This document shows positions 1 to 6,549 of a DNA stretch of 9,219 nucleotides, piece by piece. The DNA is from a bacterium (GTDB lineage: Bacteria > BMS3Abin14), in assembly GCA_022865845.1 (NCBI GenBank), contig JALHUC010000197.1, forward strand, positions 1-9,219, given 5' to 3'. A program made the translations under genes and the position numbers. The notes under the pieces were generated by a model. It was not told the origin of the DNA and ran no database searches. It saw only the letters and a program-made list of their open reading frames with translations. Within the stretch, counting starts at the first letter, position 1. Each line of letters starts with the position of its first letter.

Positions 1-2
1 AA

Positions 3-62
3 ACCCTGGGCAAAGCCGCAGCCGTGCTCGGGAAGAAAATTAATATCAGCCTGGCGTCATAA
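3..62 (+). CDS. 3' end of a gene entering from the left, possibly an XRE-family antitoxin
   Basis: Frame 3 is open from the window edge to a TAA at 60-62 and reads TLGKAAAVLGKKINISLAS. The other two frames give less protein-like reads. The pattern 'TL-x-K-A-A-x-x-LGKK-x-x-ISL' resembles the extreme C-terminus of small helix-turn-helix antitoxins of the HigA/XRE type, which often end in a helix followed by a short strand such as 'ALGKKLEISLV'. That resemblance is from memory and rests on 19 residues, so the family is a guess. That this is the end of a real gene is more likely than not. If the guess is right, a toxin gene would be expected just outside the window. Confidence 0.5.
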   Translation, partial: TLGKAAAVLGKKINISLAS

Positions 63-80
63 ACCAGTAGAAAGTAAAAT

Positions 81-109
81 GTAACATGTAGAAAGACTTT
101 CCTTGTTAC
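81..109. other. Imperfect hairpin downstream of the partial gene
   Basis: The arms gtaaca (81-86) and tgttac (104-109) are perfectly complementary, with further partial pairing inside (88/102, 90/100, 92/98). It lies 19 bp after the stop at 62, where a transcript end would be expected, but no T run follows. It could be a weak terminator or a chance palindrome. Confidence 0.25.
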
Positions 110-173
110 CTGTTACTGCCCTTACCTGAAATCTGAGCCCACGGTTTGTCTACTCCTTTTAGCAATAAAACGC

Positions 174-243
174 GGTCAGGCCAGGAAATGAGCAATACCC
201 CCATTAAAATATCAGGCATTGACAAATTCCCGGCCTGATCCCC
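174..243. repeat. Hairpin repeat, copy A (full length)
   Basis: This 70-bp element begins ggtcaggccaggaaatg and ends aaattcccggcctgatcccc. The ends fold back on each other: 174-187 pairs with 227-240 with one mismatch and one G-T pair, leaving a loop of about 39 nt. It aligns without gaps to copy B at 1130-1199, with 11 differences in 70 positions. Together they bracket hisF as direct repeats. Half copies occur at 2208, 7963 and 9124, and a variant at 8919. The form is that of REP/BIME-like non-autonomous elements mobilised by RAYT (TnpA-REP) transposases; that assignment is inference, as no transposase is in the window. Confidence 0.8.
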
Positions 244-331
244 ACGATCTCCCAAGTAGTTCCTTTATTCCAGCGTTCAGTTATTATACAAGAAACCTAG
301 AAATCCAGGATACGCCCCCAAAGATCTTTAG

Positions 332-338
332 AAAGGAG
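332..338 (+). promoter_or_regulatory. Ribosome binding site that fixes the hisF start
   Basis: The sequence aaaggag lies 6 nt before ATG 345. The same frame is open back to a TTG at 219, but that codon sits inside hairpin repeat A and the intervening 42 codons do not resemble HisF. Alignment of residues M-E-P-I-R-I-M-P-C-L-D with the HisF N-terminus supports 345. A possible -10 box (tattat, 282-287) lies upstream without a good -35. Confidence 0.85.
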
Positions 339-344
339 CTTACC

Positions 345-1112
345 ATGGAGCCGATCAGGATCATGCCCTGTCTGGACATGAAGGAAGGGCGAGTGGTCAA
401 AGGTGTTAACTTCATCAACCTCCGCGATGCGGGAGATCCCGTCGAGAATGCGGCCTTTTACCAGGCGGAGGGGGCCGATGAGTTGGCCATGCTGGACATT
501 GCCGCGACCCTCGAAAACCGCAAAACTCGCCTGGAGTGGGTGAAGAACGTGGCCGCTGTCATCAGCATACCTCTCACCGTCGGGGGCGGCATCAGAAGCG
601 TTGAAGACATCGAGATGACCCTCGAAGCCGGTGCGGACTGCGTCTCCATGAACAGCGCAGCGGTGGCCGACCCGGAGCTCGTGCAGCGCGCTTCCGCAAC
701 CTTCGGCAAAGATAAAATAACCGTGGCCATCGATGGGCGCCGCCATGCCGACATGCCGTCCGGCTACGAGATCGTCGTGGCAGGCGGTACGAGGGGAACG
801 GGTAAAGACTGCGGGGCCTGGGCCAGACAGTGCGAGCAGCTTGGAGCCGGGGCCCTCCTGCCAACCAGCATGGACGGGGACGGCACCCTGGCTGGATACG
901 ATCTCGAATTCACGAGGATGATCGCCGATGCAGCGGACCTGCCCATCATCGCCTCGGGAGGGGCCGGGGAACTGGAGCACTTCTACGAGGGGGTTGTAAA
1001 GGGAGGGGCCCAGGTGCTTCTTGCGGCCTCCGTGTTCCATTTCAGGACCTTTACCATCCGGCAGGTCAAGGAGTATCTAGCGGAAAAAGGTTTGCCTGTG
1101 GCGGGGATGTAA
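345..1112 (+). CDS. hisF: HisF-like imidazole glycerol phosphate synthase cyclase subunit
   Basis: This encodes a 255-residue (beta/alpha)8 barrel, the normal HisF length. In histidine synthesis HisF uses ammonia from the HisH glutaminase to turn PRFAR into imidazole glycerol phosphate and AICAR in the cytoplasm. Both catalytic aspartates are in place: D11 (P-C-L-D) and D130 (V-A-I-D). So are the phosphate-binding loops VGGGIRS (79-85), N103 and IASGGAG. D98, which contacts HisH, is kept. By family numbering the ammonia gate is R5, E46, K99 and E167. Here R5 and E46 remain, position 99 is Cys, and the equivalent of E167 (residue 170, G-A-G-A) is Ala. The strand after it reads LLPTSMDGDG instead of the usual ILLTSMDRDG. 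No hisH, hisA or hisI is nearby, and repeats flank the gene on both sides. It may be the genuine cyclase placed apart from other his genes, or a paralogue with another amidotransferase-type role. The family is certain; the pathway is less so. Confidence 0.9.
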   Translation: MEPIRIMPCLDMKEGRVVKGVNFINLRDAGDPVENAAFYQAEGADELAMLDIAATLENRKTRLEWVKNVAAVISIPLTVGGGIRSVEDIEMTLEAGADCVSMNSAAVADPELVQRASATFGKDKITVAIDGRRHADMPSGYEIVVAGGTRGTGKDCGAWARQCEQLGAGALLPTSMDGDGTLAGYDLEFTRMIADAADLPIIASGGAGELEHFYEGVVKGGAQVLLAASVFHFRTFTIRQVKEYLAEKGLPVAGM

Positions 1113-1128
1113 AAAACGGATTTATCGT

Positions 1129-1199
1129 GGGTCAGGCCGGGAATTGAGCAATACCCTCATGAAAGTGTCAGAAATTGACAAATTCACGCCCTGACCCCC
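1129..1199. repeat. Hairpin repeat, copy B (full length)
   Basis: This is the second complete copy, starting gggtcaggccgggaattg and ending aaattcacgccctgaccccc. Arms 1129-1145 and 1181-1197 pair with only two mismatches (1137/1189 and 1140/1186) around a loop of about 35 nt. It begins 16 bp after the hisF stop, so in the transcript it would form a stable 3' stem and could act as a terminator-like or RNA-stabilising element, although no T run follows. It is the direct-repeat partner of copy A. Confidence 0.8.
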
Positions 1200-1210
1200 G
1201 ACACCGCCCG

Positions 1211-1236
1211 CTTCCGTCGTCGCTAAAGCTATGACG
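1211..1236 (-). repeat. Second dispersed repeat family, copy 1
   Basis: Read on the minus strand this is cgtcatagc, then ttta, then gcgacgacggaag. The same two blocks (9 and 13 identical bases) occur at 6471-6497 on the plus strand, 5 kb away and outside any gene. A related form, inverted, is at 6323-6340. The function is unknown; the spread across intergenic gaps suggests a short mobile or palindromic element. Confidence 0.55.
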
Positions 1237-1267
1237 GACAAGCAAGACGCTGATCTTAATCGTTCTA

Positions 1268-2168
1268 TCAGGAAGGTTTAACCAAGGTGTGAACCAGGGC
1301 CTTAACCAGCTTCCTCATTGCCTCGTAATCCAGGGTGTCCGCTGTGTCGGTGTCCTTGTGGTAGTTGGGGTTTCGAAGAAAGGACGTGTCAGTGATCATG
1401 ATGGCTGGAATGCCCGCATCCCAGAATGAGGCATTGTCTGAAAGCCGCATGAGGCTGCTCAGTTCAGGATGATGCCCCGGATCTACCAGTTTTATGACAG
1501 GCAGGATCGAGCCCGACTCCTCCATCCCCAGGTGGACCCACTCTGCCAATTCAGCCGACTGCTGGTCAGCCGCCAGTGCGATGAAGTTGCCAACGTCAGG
1601 AAGGCCAAGGGACTCCAGGCCATCGGGTATGCTCTGGCTGCCGGCTTTATCGCTGAAATACCCGACCATCTCCAGAACAAGGGCGCCCCTAATCTCCATA
1701 TCCGAGCCTTTAATTCGTTCTGTAAATACCCGGCTGCCCATGAGATCGCTGGCAAAGCAAGGCGGTTCCTCTGTAGAGAATGCCACGAAGAGCAGGTTCC
1801 CGCTCTTGTCCGGAGCCTCTGCCATGATCTTCCTGCCGGTCTCAATAAGGACCGCCACAGCGCTGGCGTTGTCGTCGGCCCCCCGGGGTTCCCCTGACAG
1901 TGTCGTAGTGAGCGCCCAGGACCGTGACAGGAGCATCCCCGGCCCAGTTGGGAGTCCTCGCTACAAGGTTGGCCGTTGGAACACCGTGCGCTTCGTACTC
2001 CTGCCTGAGTACATGAAGCCCTGCTGATTCCAGCTCACTTTCGATATAAAGAGCGGCAGCTTCCAGTTTGCCCGGTTCCTGGATGCTACGGCTGCCGATG
2101 TCCCCGGAAAGGACTTTGATGTAGGATTTAAGGTTTTCGATTATTTCCATGGAGGGAGAGTATAGCAT
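1268..2168 (-). pseudogene. M28-family zinc metallopeptidase, split by a +1 frameshift
   Basis: Two overlapping minus-strand frames together make one M28 aminopeptidase-like protein of about 300 residues. The N-terminal part (from 2168, or more likely ATG 2150) ends ...VTVLGAHYDTVRGTPGG before reading out of frame. The C-terminal part resumes at GADDNASAVAVLIETG and runs to the stop at 1268. The break maps to the C run at 1879-1884: five C instead of six restores GTPGADDNA. Counting from ATG 2150, zinc ligands H81 and D93 have the spacing seen in M28 enzymes. The catalytic/ligand pair is in FSTEEPP and the last histidine in NYHKDTDTADTLDY. The segment LEMVGYFSDKAGSQ has Glu where many M28 enzymes have Asp, as I recall for this subfamily. 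No signal peptide is seen, so a cytoplasmic enzyme is likely. No good ribosome site precedes either start. With every motif intact, a recent mutation or a homopolymer sequencing error is as likely as an old pseudogene. Confidence 0.8.
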
Positions 2169-2207
2169 TTACGCCCACGTGAAGATTATTTGCATTTCTG
2201 AATATTC

Positions 2208-2241
2208 ATATTAGGCACTGTCAAATTCCCGGCCTGACCCC
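2208..2241. repeat. Hairpin repeat, right half (copy C), with a trailing motif at 2267-2284
   Basis: Positions 2208-2241 match the right half of copy A (from 209) with about four differences and end caaattcccggcctgacccc. No left arm is recognisable, so the element is truncated or decayed. A further short motif, ctgaccccacggtttg (2267-2284), recurs as ctgagcccacggtttg at 133-149. The half copy sits just upstream of the M28 gene's start, between it and the M15 gene. Confidence 0.65.
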
Positions 2242-2311
2242 GATGGTTCCCCAAAAAAGATTGAAAAACGAGAACTGACCCCACGGTTTGCATTACCTGC
2301 CTCTTTAACTA

Positions 2312-2336
2312 GGTTCACTTCTAGAGTTAGTGAACC
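2312..2336 (-). terminator. Stem-loop after the M15 gene, possible terminator
   Basis: The arms ggttcact (2312-2319) and agtgaacc (2329-2336) pair perfectly over 8 bp with a 9-nt loop. The stem lies about 30 bp past the stop of the M15 gene, where the minus-strand operon should end. There is no clear T run on either side, so a classical intrinsic terminator is not proven. Confidence 0.4.
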
Positions 2337-2366
2337 ACAGCATTTCCATCCAATTTCAAGTAAACC

Positions 2367-3350
2367 CTACCAGCGAGCTTGCGTACCTCGCACATCCACG
2401 TGAATGTAAGGCCCATGATTTTTTGTTTTCAGATAAAGACCCAGGCCGCCAATAAATGGAATGTAGAAATTTTTTCCGGACAGTTGATGCACTGTGTCGT
2501 ACAGGACCTTTGCATCCTTGTAGTTGATCACGCCATCCCTATTCAGATCATCCATATACCCGTCCCTGGGCTCCTGATCGATGTAGATGTCGGCTGCCCC
2601 TCCCCAGAGATGGCGGCTATACATAACGTTTCCGATAGCTCTGTTGTAGGCAGGCGTTCGATATCCGCTCATCACAAAGAAGGAATCCGCGGCAATACCA
2701 TTTTCGTTTACTTTTTCCAAAAGCAGCTCCAGTTTAAGCAGAAGCTTCTCCCGTAAAACCAGATACTTCGGATAACTGCTCTCCTGTTTGCATAGAAACT
2801 GTTTCAACTGAAAATGAGGAGAGATGTAGATATTCTCATTTTCCCGCGTAACTTCGACAAAGCCCCTGGGCGGTTCATATATCTTCCGACCCAGGAAAGG
2901 TTTGAGGGGATACTCCCCAATTAAATAACTGTTTAGCTGACCTTTTTTAACGCGTTCGAAGGGCACCAGTACAAAAACATTAATTTTTACTGTCTTACCG
3001 GTCCCATCTTCCGAGATCAATACAGTGCTGATTCCAGGGTCCAGCGGTGCCTTAAAGCTCCAGCTCCTGGTGGTATGGGTCTGAATGAAGCTCTGGGAAG
3101 CAGTTATGGTATATGTGCGATCGGATTTATCGGGAGGCACCTGTGCGGAGACCTCCTCACCTGGCAGAAGGAAAACGGAGCATATCCGGTAGGGATATTC
3201 TTGCCCGTTGATCAGGAGGGGGAATGAAGACCGCTCCGAAGAATAGGAGTTTACTCCAGCTACAACGTCATGGCATGGCACCCCGGCAATCAGCACAATG
3301 ACCATAACCAGCAGAAGGGAGAACCTGATTGAAAAGATTTTATGAGTCAT
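2367..3350 (-). CDS. Exported M15/DUF882-type peptidoglycan peptidase with an EF-hand-like loop
   Basis: This is a 327-residue exported protein. Residues 1-32 form a signal peptide (K4/R9, hydrophobic 11-24, likely cut near VVAG); the cysteine at 26 does not fit a lipobox. Residues 40-165 form a poorly recognisable, beta-rich region. The C-terminal domain starts near SPHFQLKQFLC (177-187) and carries the zinc site of the M15/YcbK-like peptidases: MSGYRTPAYN, H247 and D254 in SRHLWGGAADI, and H317 in GPYIHVDVRG. Such enzymes cut D-amino-acid bonds in peptidoglycan stems or cross-links; the exact bond is not readable. Between D254 and H317 is a calcium-loop-like segment at 268-279, D-L-N-R-D-G-V-I-N-Y-K-D, with acidic residues spaced as in EF-hand or dockerin loops. 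The gene starts 4 bp after the L,D-transpeptidase stop and has no clear ribosome site of its own, so it is probably translationally coupled to it. Confidence 0.85.
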   Translation of the reverse strand: MTHKIFSIRFSLLLVMVIVLIAGVPCHDVVAGVNSYSSERSSFPLLINGQEYPYRICSVFLLPGEEVSAQVPPDKSDRTYTITASQSFIQTHTTRSWSFKAPLDPGISTVLISEDGTGKTVKINVFVLVPFERVKKGQLNSYLIGEYPLKPFLGRKIYEPPRGFVEVTRENENIYISPHFQLKQFLCKQESSYPKYLVLREKLLLKLELLLEKVNENGIAADSFFVMSGYRTPAYNRAIGNVMYSRHLWGGAADIYIDQEPRDGYMDDLNRDGVINYKDAKVLYDTVHQLSGKNFYIPFIGGLGLYLKTKNHGPYIHVDVRGTQARW

Positions 3351-3354
3351 TTTT

Positions 3355-5016
3355 TTAAGTTGAAAAGGGACTTTTTTTCAAGGCCTTCAGCAGTTTCTCG
3401 TCGCGGTTGTAAACGTCATCCCGAAAATGCACGACTCCATCAGGATCGGCCCATGCTGTCCAGTATAGAAGGTGGATAGGGATTGTTTCTTTCAGCTTAA
3501 TCGTACGCTCCTGTCCGCCGTCCAACCAGCTATAAATCTGTTTCTGGGAATGTTCGGAGTTGTTATCTGTAAGGTAGGTGAGCAGTTCCTGTGGTTTTTC
3601 GATCCGGATACAGCCAGAGCTGAACGTGCGAGGCAGGTCTTTGTCAAACAATTCGGGCGATGAGGTGCTATGCAGATAGATGCTGAATATATTCGGAAAC
3701 ATGAATTTCATTTTTCCTAAAGCATTTTGTGATCCCGGGTCTTGCCGAAAATGATAAGGAAACGGCGTTGTGATCACCTTTTTCCAGTCGACAAGATAGG
3801 GATCGACCTCTCTCAAGTTGCTTCCCCAGCCCTGGAAAACCCGGATCTTTCTCTGCGATAAATAGGTGATGTCCTTCTGCACCAGCGGCAGGATGTCCTG
3901 GACCGCAATACTATCAGGGACTTGCCAATAGGGATTTAATACGACATAGGAAATTTGATCGCTGAAGACGGGCGTACGGCGATAATCTTTCCCGACTATG
4001 GCACGCATCGTAAGAACGGCTTTTCTGTTTTCGATCACATCCAGGCTGAAATTCGGGATGTTGACCAGAACATGGCGTTCCCCCAGTTCCTGGGGAAGCC
4101 AACGCCAGCGTTCCAGGTTCACCTGAATCTTTTCTGCTCGATCGGTTGGTGCCGTGTTGAGGGCATCGATTGTCCTGGAGTCCAAGGCCCCTGTTTCGGG
4201 AAGACCATGGTAGTGTTGAAAGGTTTTGAGCACCTCCTCCAGGCGTTCATCAAAATCGAAACCAGTTTCCCTGGGCCTTAAGTAACCCAACCTGGCCAGT
4301 TGATGGCGAACCTGACCTATGCTTTTGTTGCTTTCTCCCAGTTTCAGGTCAACACCACTGTCAATCTTGTCCCAGTTACCAGCGGCTTCCAGATCGCGAT
4401 AGCGTTGGTAGGCCTTCCTCAAATTTCTGTATCCTTCTTGAGGTGGAAGTAGCTTCTGAAGGGACGCCGTGATCTGATTACTTTCCAGGGCCCGTGAGAG
4501 AATCCCCGCTAAATCCGCGTCTCTGCGGTTGGCATGCCATTCGGGATCAATGCTTGTTGGATTGATGTTACCTGCCAGCAAATGGGAAGAATAGACAAGG
4601 TAGGAATCGGTGAGCAGGAGGTCCAGATCAACGAGGAGGCCCCTTAAATCGCTTGCTCCAGTTTTGATCTGTGAGATCAAGGACAAGATCCTGGAGAGAT
4701 GGTAATCCTCTGGATCAAGGCCCTCTTTGCCTGCCTTTCTAAGTGACTCGAGGTATGTACTTGCGTCGGAGGTCATTTTACCGTTCTTGAACCATGCTAT
4801 TTTGTATCCGCGGTCCTCATAAAACCGAGGAAGGGCCCGGGAGGCAAGGATGGGGCCCTTGACAACGATCATACTGACCGGTGATCCCGCTGCTTCGATC
4901 CGGTTCCGCAGATCATCTGACAAGGCGTCTTCTGAAAAAGGAGACGCAAATGCAGAAATGCAGACGAACTGAATCAGCAGTGTCTGGAGTATGAATTTAC
5001 ACATTAACCTCAACAT
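3355..5016 (-). CDS. YcbB/LdtD-type L,D-transpeptidase (periplasmic)
   Basis: The product has 553 residues and forms 3-3 (mDAP-mDAP) cross-links, or joins substrates to peptidoglycan stems, in the periplasm. A signal peptide covers about 1-25 (hydrophobic core, AFA then SP). Residues 40-215 match the helical scaffold region of this family, with FYEDRGYKIAWF typical near its start. A peptidoglycan-binding three-helix domain lies at about 232-290 (IGQVRHQLARLGYL ... LDSRTIDALN). The YkuD catalytic domain covers about 314-500, with MFPNIFSIYLHST (His449) and FSSGCIRIE (Cys469, the nucleophile). The SSGC form, rather than SHGC, is usual for YcbB relatives. Length and domain order fit the family. 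The start ATG 5016 has a strong site, gaggagg (5019-5025). It is the first gene of a two-gene operon with the M15 peptidase. L,D-transpeptidases resist most beta-lactams other than carbapenems; this is family knowledge and was not tested here. Confidence 0.95.
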   Translation of the reverse strand: MLRLMCKFILQTLLIQFVCISAFASPFSEDALSDDLRNRIEAAGSPVSMIVVKGPILASRALPRFYEDRGYKIAWFKNGKMTSDASTYLESLRKAGKEGLDPEDYHLSRILSLISQIKTGASDLRGLLVDLDLLLTDSYLVYSSHLLAGNINPTSIDPEWHANRRDADLAGILSRALESNQITASLQKLLPPQEGYRNLRKAYQRYRDLEAAGNWDKIDSGVDLKLGESNKSIGQVRHQLARLGYLRPRETGFDFDERLEEVLKTFQHYHGLPETGALDSRTIDALNTAPTDRAEKIQVNLERWRWLPQELGERHVLVNIPNFSLDVIENRKAVLTMRAIVGKDYRRTPVFSDQISYVVLNPYWQVPDSIAVQDILPLVQKDITYLSQRKIRVFQGWGSNLREVDPYLVDWKKVITTPFPYHFRQDPGSQNALGKMKFMFPNIFSIYLHSTSSPELFDKDLPRTFSSGCIRIEKPQELLTYLTDNNSEHSQKQIYSWLDGGQERTIKLKETIPIHLLYWTAWADPDGVVHFRDDVYNRDEKLLKALKKSPFST

Positions 5017-5202
5017 GACCTCCTCTAAATTGCCAGCAGGTTAAGCACCTATAAAGGAAAGAATCAAGATAAAGAAAGGTGGGTCGGTGGCATCGCGGTA
5101 AATTTCTTCGATTCATTTAGCTTTAAATCTGCGGTATCTTGGCGTGGCTCTTGATGGATCGCTCCAGACTTCAGCGAAGAAGGATCCCACTGTAAACTTT
5201 CA

Positions 5203-6144
5203 TTAACCAAACTTAAGTTGACCTCGTGCACGCATTTCCATGGGAAGCAAACTTTGGTAGATGAAACTGTTAACTGGCGTTTCTACTCCTGCTTCCTGAC
5301 CCAGGCGTACCACAGCTCCATTCTGAAACTCCAATTCCGAGGGCCTTCCGTTCATTATGTCTCGCTGCATTGAGGCCGTTCCGTCCGGAGGCAGACTATC
5401 AATGAACTCCATCGTCTGACCAATGACATTTTCAGACAGATCAATGTTTCGCGCCCTGGCCACATTATAGATCTCATGGATTGTCTGCTCTAATATCTGG
5501 CGTGTTCCAGGCTGGTCTCGTAATACTCCAACAGGAGCCCGTGTCACCGCTCCCACACCACTAAAAGCTGTAATAAACACAAACTTCTGCCACATAGCAG
5601 CATGAATGTCGGGAGGAATTTCCACTGTCAAACCCGATGCTCGATCAAAGACTTGCCGCAGCCTTTCGACACGTTCACTAGTGCGATTATCCAACTCACC
5701 AAATCTTATGAAAGGGTCTGTTCCAGCATGGCAAATATGACCCGGCTCAACAATATAAGAGATAATCACACACAAACCACCCAGTACGTTCTCCTTACCT
5801 AGTTCAGCTGCCAATTGAGAAGGCGCTTCAACTCCATTTTCCAGGGGTATCACAATGGTTTGTGGACCAATCATGGGACGCATGGCCTGTATTGCCTCTG
5901 TCAATTGCCATGCCTTCACACATACGAGTATTACATCGACTGATCCTACTTGTGCCGGATCATCAGTTGCATTGACTGACTGCAAAAAAAAGTCCCCTTT
6001 GCTGCTTTCCACCCTTAAGCCACGGACACGCATGGCCTGTAAATGTTCCCCACGAGCAATAAAAACAACATCTTCCCCAGCTTGAGCTAGCCGCCCACCA
6101 AAATAGCTGCCTACTGCACCTGCACCGAAGATTGCTATACGCAC
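5203..6144 (-). CDS. panE: 2-dehydropantoate 2-reductase (ketopantoate reductase)
   Basis: The 313-residue product matches PanE/ApbA, which reduces 2-dehydropantoate to pantoate with NADPH in pantothenate and CoA synthesis. The Rossmann motif GAGAVG is at residues 7-12 of MRIAIFGAGAVGSYFGG. Other family marks are K77 in CVKAWQ, N103 in LENGVEA, the general-acid lysine K187 in MWQKFVF, and E270/N275 in the C-terminal helical domain (RPSELEFQNG). All equivalents of the E. coli active-site residues are present. ATG 6144 follows a strong site (gggagg, 6151-6156). It stands alone: 186 bp separate it from the transpeptidase downstream, and 519 bp of repeat-rich DNA separate it from the gene upstream. 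Some ApbA-family members act on other 2-keto acids, so substrate identity is likely rather than proven. Confidence 0.88.
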   Translation of the reverse strand: MRIAIFGAGAVGSYFGGRLAQAGEDVVFIARGEHLQAMRVRGLRVESSKGDFFLQSVNATDDPAQVGSVDVILVCVKAWQLTEAIQAMRPMIGPQTIVIPLENGVEAPSQLAAELGKENVLGGLCVIISYIVEPGHICHAGTDPFIRFGELDNRTSERVERLRQVFDRASGLTVEIPPDIHAAMWQKFVFITAFSGVGAVTRAPVGVLRDQPGTRQILEQTIHEIYNVARARNIDLSENVIGQTMEFIDSLPPDGTASMQRDIMNGRPSELEFQNGAVVRLGQEAGVETPVNSFIYQSLLPMEMRARGQLKFG

Positions 6145-6322
6145 ATAAACCTCCCTTCCTCCAGCAAGCCCTGGATCTTGACCAGGAATTCAATCTGTTT
6201 TTCGGGGTTTGGACCGGGCATGTAGCCAGACTAGTTCATGGAAAGGTGAGAACGCAAGGTAAGGATCTTCATTCAAAAGCAAATTTACCACAGCACGGCC
6301 ATTTGCAGGCCGTTCCACCAAC

Positions 6323-6340
6323 CTTCGCCAAGGCTACGGC
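6323..6340 (-). repeat. Second dispersed repeat family, copy 2 (inverted)
   Basis: The plus strand reads cttcgccaaggctacggc. Its reverse complement, gccgtagccttggcgaag, resembles the start of the copy at 6471-6497 (cgtcatagccgcaggcgacg), so the two face each other about 130 bp apart. Sequence of this kind, which translates to FAKATAG, is one I recall as a common intergenic or misannotated repeat in metagenomic bacteria; that is recollection, not a search. Confidence 0.5.
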
Positions 6341-6379
6341 TGGCAGGCAGGGTTACACAGGAGAAAGCATGAGAATCTG

Positions 6380-6444
6380 CTTGTCCCGCCATCTTGTCAC
6401 GGCGACTTGTCACGGCGACTTGTCACGGCGACTTGTCACGGCGA
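6380..6444. repeat. 13-bp tandem repeat, four perfect units plus one degenerate
   Basis: The unit cttgtcacggcga occurs four times without a mismatch at 6393-6405, 6406-6418, 6419-6431 and 6432-6444. A degenerate unit, cttgtcccgccat, precedes it at 6380-6392, and a stray catcttgtcacg follows at 6461. A 13-bp period is not a multiple of three, which argues against protein coding. Perfect identity points to recent slippage, so copy number may vary between strains. Confidence 0.9.
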
Positions 6445-6470
6445 AGCTGGCTTGTGAGGGCATCTTGTCA

Positions 6471-6497
6471 CGTCATAGCCGCAGGCGACGACGGAAG
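6471..6497 (+). repeat. Second dispersed repeat family, copy 3
   Basis: It reads cgtcatagc, ccgca-like linker, then gcgacgacggaag, sharing both blocks with the reverse complement of 1211-1236. The gacggaag ending recurs twice more immediately downstream (to 6529 and 6549), which suggests local amplification of the element's end. Confidence 0.55.
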
Positions 6498-6514
6498 CCA
6501 TCGGCGACGCCTCA

Positions 6515-6549
6515 AAGCGAAGACGGAAGGCTGGAAGCGAAGACGGAAG
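6515..6549. repeat. Pair of 15-bp direct repeats
   Basis: The sequence aagcgaagacggaag occurs perfectly at 6515-6529 and 6535-6549, a 20-bp period. They overlap in sequence with the end of the dispersed repeat at 6471-6497. Confidence 0.7.

Noticed and set aside
219..224. TTGACA within hairpin repeat A as the hisF -35 box
   Set aside because: No -10-like hexamer lies 16-18 bp downstream, and the same bases are conserved in copy B, where no gene follows on the plus strand.
219..344. N-terminal extension of hisF from TTG 219
   Set aside because: It starts within hairpin repeat A, its 42 residues are not HisF-like, and ATG 345 has a proper ribosome site and aligns with family N-termini.
297..1040. 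Long minus-strand frame (247 codons) opposite hisF
   Set aside because: It is a shadow frame of a GC-rich gene; the plus strand encodes a full HisF and the minus product shows no family features.
1469..2027. Plus-strand frames of 142 and 177 codons opposite the M28 gene
   Set aside because: The minus strand carries all M28 motifs; these frames are antisense shadows without a ribosome site.
6380..6444. CRISPR array
   Set aside because: The 13-bp units abut without spacers, and no cas gene is present.
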